From the NCBI GenBank assembly GCA_033002965.1, contig JAURVB010010299.1:61145-125144 (forward strand): DNA of 64,000 nt. Reading direction: 5' to 3'. Source of the stretch: Piper betle. Its lineage: Eukaryota; Streptophyta; Magnoliopsida; Piperales; Piperaceae. Of this stretch, positions 44,849-56,561 are shown piece by piece; the first letter of the stretch is position 1; each line of letters starts with the position of its first letter. The notes beneath the pieces are model-generated. The model saw nothing but the letters and a program-made list of their open reading frames with translations, had not been told where the DNA came from and made no database searches. The position numbers were made by a program, and so were the translations under genes.

Positions 44849-46377
44849 CAAATGCGACAATCACACCACCAGATTACGGGAATCGACCCAACCTTTATTT
44901 AGTCAGTAAACAAAGGATTTTTACAAGCAATCACTCACCATGGCCACTTGCTAGTCGTGGACATGCAACCCCACAACCTAGCCTCTTAACTCACTTAAGA
45001 GACTTCCTCACAACCCCAAGGTTGATCCCCACTGATCAACCTAGTTACATGCACTACTCAAATGAAAAGATATTGTACAAGACCAGACAAGTGCCTGACC
45101 CTAAAGGCAGACGTACGACCACAGCAATCAGCGGCCGTCCACTAGATGACCCCACACGAACTCCACGAGTAGGCTTCAGCAACACCCAGCGATCTCCTTG
45201 CTCGATTAGGGTATTCTCCTCCACAAAGAATGCACGTCGTCCTGGTCCTCACAATTGCTCTCACAATTGTCTTCTTCTCTTTTCTCTATATTTTCTGAAG
45301 CCATCTCCATCAAATACACGCCTAGATGTGTTAGTTGCAACCGAATATTCTCCATATCCGCCGAAGATCTTCCCTAGTTCAACATAGCGTCTAGATTCGT
45401 CTGTGTTTATCTATACGCCCCTTATCTCCAAGGCTTATGTCGAACCTATCTCCAATGAGTCACCACCAATCTCTCATTGGCTCGTGGAGAAAATCAAATA
45501 TTCACATGATCTTATCCACAACTCTTTCTGCAATTCCTGAAATCAACCAATTCATATAAGCATGCCGGATAGATGGTCGAACCCTGCTGGTTCGACCCTG
45601 AGCCAACTCCTGATCAACCTCCCATGACAAACTCTAGCCGCTGCGTGCGCACCAAATACCGCAACAAGGTCCATGCCGAACCACCTAGCCCGCTGCCTTG
45701 TTTGAATGCTGGTATTTTTGTCGGCATCGTTCGTGCACCAGACCTTGCACACATTGCTCGCCACCAATCACGCCCACGCTCGCACGACTCTGCCCAGCGC
45801 GCCCACGCATGTTCGCTCGCGCGCAACTGCCTGCACCACGCTCACGCGCGCACGCATTGGATGATCGCGCATGTGCACGCTGCTCGCCCGTGACGCTAAT
45901 TGTTGCACTCCAAACCTCGGCACGCTGCAGCACGCACGCATCGAACCTGCTCGGCACCATGCTCGCTCCAGGCATCGAAAAGACTTCTCTGCACCACTCG
46001 ATCACGCTTGATCACGCTTGGTACTCACATAGGCACGCTCGATCATGGTCACGACCTCGCTCCACCCATGCTCGGCACTGCTCGTCCACAGTTGCTGGTC
46101 ACGCAACTGCTGCCCCGAACCATCTTGAGGTTTCCTTGGCACCATGTAGCGCTATGCTCGGTACTTGCTGCCGACGGATCTATTGCTACACATCCCATCA
46201 CCAACTTTCGATCCATCATTCAACCTCAGTCCTTCCTTGCAACTATAACACCTATTAGCACTTGGTAAGTTGTTTCACCACATAGGTAGCATCAGCCAAC
46301 CACTGCAGACTCGCGATAACTAGGGACAAATGCCAAACCCTAGGACCACTGGACGCCCTGGAATTACTCCCGTGATA
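44849..46377 (-). repeat. Family A3 LTR (minus), left palindrome arm, truncated
   Basis: Minus strand begins TATCACGGGAGTAATTCC at 46377 and is collinear with 52131 onward to about 53716; the remaining 340 bp are replaced by the C LTR on the left. Confidence 0.83.
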
Positions 46378-47575
46378 GTCCTCCCCCACCAATGAGACCC
46401 GATATCCTCATCGGAGGGTTAAGCCCTACCCAGTACTTCCTAATCTGCCTTTCATACTTCCATAGATCACTCTCCTTTTCCTAGCTCGCCTCGCTCCTCG
46501 GTTCCCCTCTCCACTTGATAAGATACTCTTCCCCACCTTTTTCTCATACTACTGTCGGACTATTGGTGGAACTCTTCTAAGACGAGCTCTCCTTGGATTG
46601 ACCACATCCTCATGGAAGGGTTTGAGAAAACTTACGTGAAAAGTCGGGTGGAGCTTATACCTATTGGGCAGCTTCAACCGGTATGCCACGCTCCCGATAA
46701 CTTTCTCCACCTCAAAGGGTCCATCGTACCGCTGCACCAAGGACCTGTGCACATCAGTACGCCTAATCTTCTTCCAGATCTGGGGTGTCAGCTTCCGCAT
46801 CACTTTGTCCCCCACACTGAATGACAACGGCCTCCTCCTGAGATCCTCATACCTCTTCATTCGGCGCGTAGCCTTGCCCAAAGAATCCACGGCATCCTCA
46901 TATAGGTCCTGCCTGTCTCATGCAAACCTAAACGCCACTAGACACTTCACTCCACGTCGATGTAGAGCAACCTCTTATGGTGTCAAAGGTTGATGGCCCG
47001 TTGCTAGCTCAAATGGACTCAGCCCTATTGCTGAAGAACGGTGCAGGTTGTAACTAAACTACACCGCATCAAGAAGCTCCAACTAGCTTTGCTGGCTAGC
47101 TGTGACGAAGTGCTTAAGGTACTCTTCTAGCAAGGCATTCATCCTCTCAGTTTGCCCATCAGACTGAGGGTAATTGGCGATAGAAAAGTTCAGCTTGCTC
47201 CCCAAGAGCCCGAACAAAGTCTTCCAGAACCTGCCTGTGAACCGGGCATCTCGGTCACTCACAATATCCACCGGCATCCCAAAATGCTTCACCACGTTCC
47301 TGTAGAACAAATCTGCAGCTATCTCGGCTGAACATGCATGTGGAGCAGCTGCAAAAATGACATATTTGGAGAACTGGTCCACTACTACCAAAACTGAAGA
47401 CATTCCCTTAACCCTCGGGAATCCCGACACGAACTCAAGTGAGACCCAACTCCATGGTCTCGTTGGAGTAGGTAGAGGCTACAGCAAGTCAGCCTCCAAT
47501 CTTCTCTCCACCTTGTCCTATTGGCACACTAGACAAGATTTCACAAAAGCCTCTATATCAACCTCCATTCTCGGG
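46378..47575 (-). pseudogene. Integrase and chromodomain (minus), left palindrome arm
   Basis: Minus strand: zinc-domain tail (CLVCQ, with a stop in place of a Gln), core with VSGFPRVKGMSSVLVVVDQF, SDRDARFTG and QTERMNALL (47430-47083), then linker and GPY/F (46890-46549: VGDKVMRKLTPQIWKKI, RYDGPFEVEKVIG, HVSFLKPFHEDVV) and chromodomain remnants to 46400. Mirror of 50880-52130. Confidence 0.84.
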
Positions 47576-48060
47576 CAGGGTCTGTATGCAGTGGCACAAT
47601 TTTGTTGGAGTGGTCAACACACAGTTTTGTTTCGAAGGGGATGGCTTCGAAGCTAGGGCTGAGGACTGGAGCCAATACCAGCAGGATTAAGGCAGTTAAC
47701 TCATAGGCTAAATAGGTGGATGGCATTGCAAGAAATGTTAGGGTTTGTCTGGGAGACTATGAAGGATGAATGGACATCATGGTAATCGAGATGGATGATT
47801 TCGACCTGATTATTGGCAATTCCTTCATGAGGACAACCAGAGTGGGGTCTTCCCACAGCTTAGAGGAATTCTTATTGTGGACCAAGGGGGTGCCAGCTTT
47901 GTCCGTGGTTAGGATAAGCCTTCAGGGGTTGAGGATCGTACCTTCAGTGATGAGCACTTGTCGGCAATGCAAGTGGCTCGGGGGTGTGGTGGGATTAATG
48001 ACGGAGTATGCTAATGGTATGCCCGCCGACTTGCCAGAGGGGTTGCCTCCCAAGTAGAGG
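47576..48060 (+). pseudogene. Protease (plus), left palindrome arm
   Basis: From the duplicated CACAGTTTTGTT junction at about 47590 into THSFVSKGMASKLGL-type sequence, then MDIMVIEMDDFDLIIGNSFM and the linker AGVVG-like to LPEGLPPK. The catalytic DTG is absent, as in the two other copies of this junction. A stop (TAG) at 48055-48057 follows LPPK. Confidence 0.8.
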
Positions 48061-49206
48061 ATCGAACACTGGATCGAGCTAGTGCCGAGAGCTAGGGCAC
48101 CAGCTAAGGCGTCGTACCGTATGTCGCCCAAGGAACCTCACTAAATTGAAAATTCAGCTAGGTGAGCTGCTCGAGTCGGGTAAGATACAGCCATCGACTG
48201 CACTGTACGAAGCACCAGTTCTGTTCCAGGAAAAGACAGATGGTTCGATGAGGCTATGTGTTGATTACCGGGGACTGAACAAGGTGACAGTGAAGAACAA
48301 GTACCTAGTTCCCCTAATTGCAGATCTATTTTGGCCGGCTTAGTAAAGCACTAATATTTACTAAGTTAGACTTGAGGACGGGATATTTGCAGGTCCAGAT
48401 TGTGCCGGAGGGCGTCCCGAAGACAACTATGGTCACGAGATATTGGTCCTATGAGTTTCTCATGATGCCATTTGGGCTAACCAATGCACCAGTGACGTTT
48501 TGTAACTTGATGAACGATGTGTTTAGGGGTTTCATTGACAGGTTTGTGGTGGTTTATTTAGATGATATAGTTGTGTACAGTGAGTCTGAGGAGCACTACG
48601 GTCATTTAAAGCAGGTCCTAGATCGATTGAGGGAGCACGAGCTGTTTATAAAACAGGAGAAATGTGAGTTTGGCCCGAGGGAGATCAGCTTCCTAGGCCA
48701 TCGACTTGGAAATGGAGACGTGCAACTGGAGGAACCGAAGGTTCAGGCAACTAAGCAGTGGCGGGAGCCAACCAAGGTGACCGAGCTTAGGAGCTTCCTA
48801 GGATTAGCCAATTACTACAGGAAGCCCATTCACGGATACAGCCGAGTGGTGACACCATTGACTCGATTTCCTAAAAAAACTTAGGCATGGGCTTGGTCGG
48901 AGCCATGCCAGGCGGCTTTTGACGAGCTGAAAGCTACCATTTCATCAGAACCAATACTGAAATTGCTGGATTTTCGTCAACCATTTGAAGTAGTTACTGA
49001 TGCTCGTGGGAGGTGTGTTATAGCAGGACGAACATCCAATAGTATTTGAGAGCTGGAAATTGAAAGAGGCCGAGATGAGGATTCAGCTAATGAGAAGGAA
49101 ATGTTAACTGTGGTTCATTGTCTCAGAGTGTGGCGTGTGTACTTGCTAGGTCCAAGTTTGTAATTATAAAGACAACATTGCCAACACCTTCTTCAAGACC
49201 CAGAAG
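48061..49206 (+). pseudogene. RT and RNase H (plus), left palindrome arm
   Basis: RT fingers at 48146-48343 ([45 protein letters not shown]) and palm at 48318-48884 with [22 protein letters not shown] and catalytic YLDD followed by IVVYS, GHRLG, LRSFLGLANYYRK. RNase H continues with frameshifts to TDN-like and NTFFKTQKK, stopping at the palindrome centre. This is the longest intact RT palm in the window. Confidence 0.86.
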
Positions 49207-49221
49207 AAGTTGCCTGTGAAC
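49207..49221. other. Palindrome centre
   Basis: 15 unpaired bases AAGTTGCCTGTGAAC between perfectly complementary stems (GACCCAGAAG / CTTCTGGGTC and outward). The 12-mer TGCCTGTGAACC spanning the right side of the centre also occurs in the left-arm integrase at 47232-47243. Confidence 0.85.
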
Positions 49222-50340
49222 CTTCTGGGTCTTGAAGAAGGTGTTGGCAACGTTGTCTGTTATAACCACAAACTTGGACCCCAGCAAGTACACACGCCAC
49301 ACTTTGAGACAATGAACCACAACTAATATTTCCTTCTCTTTAGTTGAATACCTCATCTCGGCCTCTTTAAATTTTCAGCTCTCAAATGCTATTGGATGTC
49401 TGTCTTGCTGTATCACACCTCCTACAGCTCTATCTGAAACATCAGTAACTATTTCAAATGGTTGACTAAAATCCAGAAATTTCAGTATTGGTTCTGATGA
49501 AATGGTAGCTTTCAGTTCATCAAAAGCCGCCTAGCATGGCTCTGACCATGCCCATGACTAAGTCTTTTTTCAACAAATCAGTCAATGGTGTCACCACTCA
49601 GCTGTATCCCTGAATGAACTTCCTATAGTAATTGTCCAACCCTAGGAAGCTCCTAAGCTCAGTCACCTTGGTTGGCTCCTGCCACTACTTAATTGCCTGA
49701 ACCTTCGGTTCCTCCATTCGCACCTCTCCATTTCCAATTCGATGGCCTACGAAGCTGATTTCCCTCAGGCCGAACTCACATTTCTCCTGTTTTATAAACA
49801 GCTCGTGCTTCCTCAATTAATCTAGGACCTGCTTCAAATGACCGCAGTGCTCCTCCTCGGACTCACTGTACACAACTATATCATCCAAGTAAACCACCAC
49901 GAACCTGTCAATGAAACCCTAAACACATCGTTCATCAAGTTACAAAACGTTGCTGGTGCATTGGTTAGCCCAAATGGCATCACGAGAAACTCATAGGACC
50001 TATATCTCGTGACCATAGTTGTCTTCGGAACGTCCTCCGGTGCAATCCGGACCTACCAATATCCCATCTTCAGGTCCAACTTATTAAATATTCATGTTTT
50101 ACTAAGCCGATCAAATAGATCTGCAATTAGGGAACTGGGTACTTGTTTTTCACTATCACCTTGTTCAACCCCTGGTAATCAACACATAGCCTCATCGAAC
50201 CATCTGTCTTTCCCTAGAACCGAACCGGTAAGCTTCATATGGTGCAGTCGATGGCTATATCTTATCCGACTCCAATAGCTCACCTTAGCTGGATCTTCAA
50301 TTCAGTGGAGTTCCTAAGGCGACATACGGTATGGCGCCTT
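49222..50340 (-). pseudogene. RNase H and RT (minus), right palindrome arm
   Basis: Minus strand, moving down from 50300: fingers, palm (degenerate; YLDD region at about 49870-49885 on the complement), thumb and RNase H with KEKEILVVVHCLKVWRVYLLG and ITDNVANTFFKTQK (49356-49123). More stops and frameshifts than the left arm copy. Confidence 0.82.
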
Positions 50341-50870
50341 AGCTAGTGCCCTAGCTCCCGACACTAGCTCGCTCGATCCAGTGTTCGATCCCTCTCTTAG
50401 GAGGCAACCCCTCTGGCAACTCGGCAGGCATAACATTAGCATACTCCGTCAATAATCCTGCCATAAACTCGGGCACTGCCACCACACGAGCCACTTGCAT
50501 TGCCGACAAGTGCTCATCACTGAAGGTGCGATCCTCAACCCCTGAAGGCATCTCCTGACCGCGGACAAAGCTGGCACCCCCTTGGTCCATAATCAGAATT
50601 CCTCCAAGCTGTGGGAAGACCCCCACTCTGGCTGTCCTCATGAAGGAATTGCCAATAATCAGTTCAAAATCATCCATCTCAATTACCATGATGTCCATGC
50701 GTCCTTCATAGTCTCCCAAACAAACCCTAACAATTCTTGCAATGCCATCCACCTGTTTAGCCTGTGAGTTGACTGCCTTAATCCTGCTGGTATTGGCTCC
50801 AGTCCTCAGCCCTAGCTTCGAAGCCATCCCCTTCGAAACAAAACTATGCGTTTACCACTCCAACAAAACT
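50341..50870 (-). pseudogene. Protease (minus), right palindrome arm
   Basis: A 158-codon open segment 50827-50351: MASKLGLRTGANTSRIKAV, MDIMVIEMDDFELIIGNSFM, GGILIMDQGGASFVRG and LPEGLPPKRGIEHW. Upstream THSFVSKG is present but the DTG triad is replaced at the inversion junction 50845-50885. Confidence 0.83.
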
Positions 50871-52130
50871 GTGCCGCTGCATACAGACCCTGCCCGAGAA
50901 TGGAGGTTAATATAGAGGCTTTCGCGAAATCTTGTCTAGTGTGCCAACAGGACAAGGTGGAGAGAAGACTGGAGGCTGGCTTGCTGCAGCCTCTACCTAC
51001 TCCAACGAGACCATGGAGTTCGGTCTCACTTGACTTCATGTCGGGATTCCCGAGGGTTAAGGGAATGTCTTCAGTTTTGGTGGTAGTGGATCGGTTCTCC
51101 AAATACGCCATTTTTGCAGCTGCTCCACATGCATGTTCAGCCGAGATAGCTGCAGATTTGTTCTTTAGGAACGTGGTGAAGCATTTTGGGATGCCGGCAG
51201 ATATTGTGAGTGACCGAGATGCCCGGTTCACAGGGAGGTTCTGGACGACTTTGTTCGGGCTGCTGGGGAGCAAGCTGAACTTTTCTACTGCCAATCACCC
51301 TCAGTCTAGATGGGCAGACTGAGAGGACGAATGCCTTGCTGGAAGAGTACCTTAGGCACTTCGTCACAGCCAGCCAGCAGAACTGGTTGGAGCTTCTTGA
51401 TGCGGCGCAGTTTAGTTACAACCTGCACCGTTCTTCAGCAACAGGGCTGAGTCCATTTGAGCTAGCAACGGGCCATCAACCTTTGACACCACAGGAGGTT
51501 GCTCTACAGGGACGTGGAGTGAAGTGTCCAGCTGCGTTTAGGTTTGCACGAGACAGGCAGGACCTATATGAGGATGTCGTGGATTCTTTGGCCAAGGCTA
51601 CGCGCCGAATGAAGAGGTATGCGGATCTCAGGAGGAGGCCGTTGTCATTCAGTGTGGGGGACAAAGTTATGCTGAAGCTGACGCCCCAGATCTGGAAGAA
51701 GATCAGGCGTACTGATGTGCACAGGTCCTTGGTGCAGCGGTACGATGGACCCTTTGAGGTGGAGAAAGTTATCGGGAGCGTGGCATACCGGTTGAAGCTG
51801 CCCGATAGGTATAAGCTCCACCCGACTTTTCACGTAAGTTTTCTCAAACCCTTCCATGAGGATGTGGTCAATCCAAGGAGAGCTCGTCCTAGAAGAGCTC
51901 CACCAACAGTCCGGCAGCAGTATGAGAAGAAGGTGGGAAGATATTGGAACACAGGCAAGGTGCTCCAAACACTGGGACGGAGTATCTTATCAAGTGGAGA
52001 GGGGAACCGAGGAGCAAGGCGAGCTGGGAAAAGGAGAGGGATCTATGGCAGTTTGAAAGGCAGATCAGGAAGTACTGGGCAGGGCTTAACCCTCCGATGA
52101 GGACATCGGGTCTCATTGGTGGGGGAGGAC
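50871..52130 (+). pseudogene. Integrase and chromodomain (plus), right palindrome arm
   Basis: Segment 50846-51322: NIEAFAKSCLVCQQDK, SLDFMSGFPRVKGMSS, DRFSKYA and SDRDARFTGRFW. A single-base insertion at about 51304 shifts the frame before the Glu block (ERTNALLEEYL). Segment 51336-52100 is 254 codons without a stop: LELLDAAQFSYNLHRSS, FELATGHQPLTPQEVAL, VGDKVMLKLTPQIWKKI, RYDGPFEVEKVIGSVAYRL, HVSFLKPFHEDVV. The chromodomain is in a neighbouring frame (TEYLIKWRGEP at about 51980). The zinc-domain His pair is lost at the inversion junction. Best-preserved integrase C-terminus here. Confidence 0.87.
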
Positions 52131-54057
52131 TGTCACGGGAGTAATTGCAGGGCGTCCAGGGGTGCTAGGGTTTGGCGGTTGTCCCTAGTCATCCCGAGTC
52201 CGGAGTGGGTGGCTGATGCTGCCTGTGTGGTGAAACAACTTACCAAGTGCTAATAGGTGTTATAGTTGCAGGCAAGGAAGGACCGAGGTTGCATGATGGA
52301 CCGAGACTTGGTGCTGGGACGTGTAGCAGCAGATGCGTCGGCAGCAAGTACCGAGCATAGCGCTACATGGTGCCAAGGAAACCTCAAGATGGTTCGGGGC
52401 AGTTGCGTGACCAGCAGCTGTGGACGAGCAGTGCCGAGCATGGGTGGAGCGAGGTCGTGACCATGACCGAGCGTGCCTATGTGAGTACCGAGCAGGTGCG
52501 TGATATGGGTCGAGCAGTGCCGAGACCCGTGGTCGAGCGTGATCAAGCGTGATCGAGTGGTGCAGAGAAGTCTGGTTGATGCCTGGAGCGAGCATGGTGC
52601 CGAGCAGGTTCGGTGCGTGCGCGCTGCAGCATGCCGAGGTTTGGAGCGCTACAACTAGCGGCACAGGCGAGCAGCGTGCACGGGCGCCATCATCCAGTGC
52701 GCGCGCGCGAGCGTGGTGCAGGCAGTTGCGCGAGAGCGAGCGTGCGTGAGCGCGCTGGGCAGAGGCGTGCGAGCGTGGGCGTGACTGGTGGCGAGCGATG
52801 CGTGCAGGGTCTGGTGCACGAGCGATGCCGACACAAATACCAGCATTCAGACAAGGCAGCAGGCTAGGCGGTTCGGCATGGACCTTGTTGCGGTATTTGG
52901 TGCGCACGCAGCAGCTAGGGTTTGGCACGAGAGGTTGATCGGGAGTTGGCTCAGGGTCGAACCAGCAGGGTTCGACCATGTAGCCGGCATGCTTATCTGA
53001 ATTGGTTGATTCTAGGAATTGCAGATAGAGTTGTGGATAAGATCTTGTGAATATTTGATCTTCTCCACGAGCCAATGAGAGATTGGTGGTGACTCATTGG
53101 AGATAGGTTCGACACAAGCCTTGGAGATAAGGGGCATATAGATAAACACGGACGAATCTGGACGCTATGTTGGACTAGGGAAGATCTCCGGCGGATATGG
53201 AGAATATTTGGTTGCAACTAACACATCTAGGCGTGTATTTGATGGAGACGGCTTCAGAAAATACAAGGAGGAAGAAGAAGACAATTGAGAGAACAATTGT
53301 GAGGACCAGGACGACGTGCATTCTTTGTGGAGGAGAATACCCTGATCGAGCAAGGAGATCGTTGGGTGTTGCTGCAGCCTACTCGTGGAGTTCGAGTGGG
53401 GACATCTAGTGGACGACTGCTGATTGTTGTGGTCGTGCGTCTGCCTTTAGGGTCAGGTACTTGTCTGGTCTTGTAACAACCTCTTTGCAATTGAGTAGTG
53501 CATGTAACTAGGTTGATCAGTGGGGATCGACCTTGGGGTTGTGAGGAAGTCTCTTAAGTGTGTTGAGAGGCTAGGTCGTGGGGTTACATGTCCACAACCA
53601 GCAAGTGGTCAAGGTGAGTGATTGCTTGTAAAAATCCTTTGTTTACTGATTGAATAAAGGTTGGGTGGATTCCCGTAATCTGGTGGTGTGATTGTCGCAT
53701 TTGGAAGCCAAAGTGTTGGACCGTGATTCCTGGTTTGGTGCGTGTCGGGTGTGGGTGACCGGCACTTGAGACGAGCATACTACGTGCATACTTGGTGCGT
53801 GTGTTGCAGCGTGCCACTGCATACACTAGGATCTGGTGATCTGTACCAGCAGTTAGCACAACTAGCGCTATGGCAATTGGGTGTGTGCTGCTAGCCAGGT
53901 GTACGAGTTTTCACGAGGGCGCTATCCTTCATATTGCCGCAACAAACAGCAATACTCGACTGCGCGTGGCAGTAAGGCTGGTGTTCCCAGGAGGGGAATA
54001 CGCCACACGGGCAGGGTTTTGGTTGAAAATTTTTGGCTAAGAAACTACCCCGTGACA
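52131..54057 (+). repeat. Family A3 LTR (plus), complete
   Basis: 1927 bp, TGTCACGGGAGTAATTGC to CTACCCCGTGACA, after the polypurine tract TTGGTGGGGGAGGAC. Rich in scattered CCGAGCA motifs and CpG in its first 900 bp, which leaves a 271-codon antisense open frame (52260-53075) that I do not consider a gene. Confidence 0.85.
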
Positions 54058-54957
54058 TGAGCTCATTGTGAAGAAAGAACAATATGAGTTTGGCCTTGGG
54101 TAGATTGGATCACTAGGCCACCGAATTGGCGAATAAGAGGTGCGAATGGAGGAATCCAAGGCAAAGGTTGAGTGGCCGAAGCCGACGAAGGTGGCAGAGT
54201 TGAGGAGCTTATTAGGTTTGGCCAACTACTACCGAAAGTTCATACATGGGTACAACCATGTAGTGTTGCCACTGACTAACTTGTTGAGGAAGGGCAAGTC
54301 ATGGGCGTGGTCGGAGCCATGCCAAATAGCTTTTAAAGAGTTGAAAGCTACGATATCACAACTAGCTAGAGGAACTGGTTGGAGCTTCTTGATGCGGCAC
54401 AGTTTTGCTATAATCTGCACCGTTCATCAACTACGGGGCTTAGTCCTTATGAAGTTGCGATAGGCTACCAACCTCTTATACCACTGGAGGTTGCTCTACA
54501 AGGAGTTGGGAGAAAAAGTAATGCTAAAGCTCACACTACAAATTTAGAAGAAAATCAAATGTCCCGAAGTGCATCGAGCATTGGTGCAAAGGTATGACAG
54601 TCCTGTTGAGGTGGAGAAGGTAATAAGGAGGGTGGCTTACCGATTAAAGCTCCCCGAGAGGTACAAAAGCTTCACCCAACTTTTCATGTTAGCTTTCTCA
54701 AGCCTTTCCCTGAGAATCTGGTAAATAGAAGGAGATCTCGTCCTAACAGAGCTCCACCTACCGTCTGGCAGCAATTTGAGAAGAAGGTGCTTCAAAGGTG
54801 GGGATGGAGTATCTTATTAAATGGAAAGGGGAACCGAGGAGTGAGGCTAGCCGGGAACGAGAGAGGGACTTGTGGCAATTGGAGACGAGGATTAAGAAGT
54901 ATAAGGGAGGACTTAATCCTACGATGAGGACATCGGGTCTCATTGGTGGGGGAGGAT
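54058..54957 (+). pseudogene. RT/RNase H-integrase deletion fusion, second copy
   Basis: Same order and same fusion point as 14216-15248: RT thumb (VEWPKPTKVAELRSLLGLAN, KELKATIS) joined to the integrase linker (LELLDAAQFCYNLHRSS, YEVAIGYQPL). About 145 bp present at 14660-14800 are missing between GGAG-type direct repeats at about 54505. Confidence 0.8.
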
Positions 54958-56545
54958 TGTTACAAGTCTAGTCCTAGGGATGAGACGGGGCTAGGTTTTG
55001 ACAGTTGTTCCTAGTAATCTCGTGTTCTTGACACATAGTCAGTGCTATCCAAATGGTAGAAACAACTGACCAAAGTGGATTCATGTTCTAGTTGCAGGCA
55101 AGGATCAACTTTGGTGCATGGAGCATGTTGAGCGAGATACCGATAGTGAGTGGTTTAGCGGTAAAATAATCAATAATGGAGAACCGAGCATGTCGCTGCA
55201 TATCGGCATAGAGGAAACCTTAGAGGTGTGAAGGTTCTAGGTAGCGAATTCATGGGGTGTGATGACCGAACACCGGGCAAAGCAGCTACAAGTGCACACA
55301 TCGGTAGAGCAAAGTTGAGGACCAAGCATACCGATAAAAATACTGAACAAAATAGCAGAACGTGAGTGAGTGGGCACAGGAGCATGACCAAGAAGACTAG
55401 CAGAATGCAAGTGCATGGGCGTGACCAAGCAAAATATCGGAAATATGGTATTTGGGTCGAGGTTACCGAGCAGTGTTATAATTCCTGGGGCTACTAGGAG
55501 TTTTGGTATTTGGAGTAATCAATATAGCAGATTCCTTATTGTACTAAGAATGCCGGTATTTGGAGCAAGCAATTTACTGGACGCACTGAGAAGAGGTTTG
55601 GGTGGCCAAGTAGGGGTTACGGTCAAACTAGGAAGGTGAAACATCGTGACCACAATGCGCCGAAGGATTTGTTTGAGTAGATTTGCCGATATGGATGATG
55701 ACGGTGTTGATAGTTATCAAGATCGATCCTTAGCCAACATTGGTTAGTTGGTTGCAACTAACCCTAAAGATAAACATGATCTTCTTGGAGATAAGTATAA
55801 TCTTTATGAAGATATTCTGTTAAGATCCTTGAAAATATAGAAAAACACAAAGAAGTCTATATAAAGGGGACCTCTTCTTATGTAGAAGGTAACTAAAAAA
55901 TTCGTGTGGTTCTCTTAGTGAAGAAGAGAAACCTTGATCGTGCAAGGGGACACGTGAAGTTGTTGCGGCCAGTTCTTCTAGTGTAGGGACCGGAAATTCA
56001 CATGGGCTACCAGAGTAATTGACGCCTACTAAGATTAAGGTACACAGTTTCATGTTCCGCAATCTCTTTGCTTTTCTAGCTAAGGGAATATTATATAAAC
56101 AAGTCAACCGTGGGGTTGCTTGGGGTTGTCATTGTGAAGACTTAATGTGAGTAGGGGTACTCTTGTTCTCACAACCTCCTAAACGAAGAAGGGAGGTTTG
56201 CATGTCCACACTAATCATAAGGGTATATTGATTACTTTTATCTAGGGCCAAAGTCCCATAATTCCGTAGTGTTGTCATTTGCGTTGGTTGCATGGTACCG
56301 ATTAGATCCAAGGTTGGATTCCTTAAGATCTTGTAGAACCAAGTGGGGACTTGGTTTAGGCGTTGGATGCTTCACAACTTCGGTATTGCCCAGTGCAGCA
56401 GGTTTCGTGTGACACTATTTGTGTAGTATTGTTGCCACTATTTGTGTGGTATTGTTGCGTACTTGTATAAGGCTGAATATTCCAAAGAGGGAAACACGCC
56501 GTTCGGGATGTGAATTGGGGACGAAAAATTCTACCATAGATCAAT
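54958..56545 (+). repeat. Family A4 LTR
   Basis: TGTTACAAGTCTAGTCC after TTGGTGGGGGAGGAT; continues with GTATTTGGAGCAAGCAA and TTGGGGACGAAAAATTCTACC, the family A LTR end block, to about 56545. The exact right terminus is not clear. It is the right boundary of the retroelement block. Confidence 0.65.
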
Positions 56546-56561
56546 CAAACACTCATTCTGA

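Larger units (their letters stand above)
44849..54057. repeat. Large palindrome of rearranged family A3 element
   Basis: Left arm 44849-49206 and right arm 49222-54057 are reverse complements over LTR, integrase, protease and RT/RNase H, with a 15-base centre (49207-49221). Sampled segments agree at roughly 93-95 percent. In each arm integrase and LTR point outwards while protease and RT point inwards, so each arm already contains an inversion. The left arm lacks the outer part of the LTR. Confidence 0.9.

Noticed and set aside
44841..46268. Frames of 100-197 codons on the plus strand (44794-45387, 45698-46258, 45900-46268)
   Set aside because: Antisense to an A3 LTR, low complexity, and only partly open in the other LTR copies.
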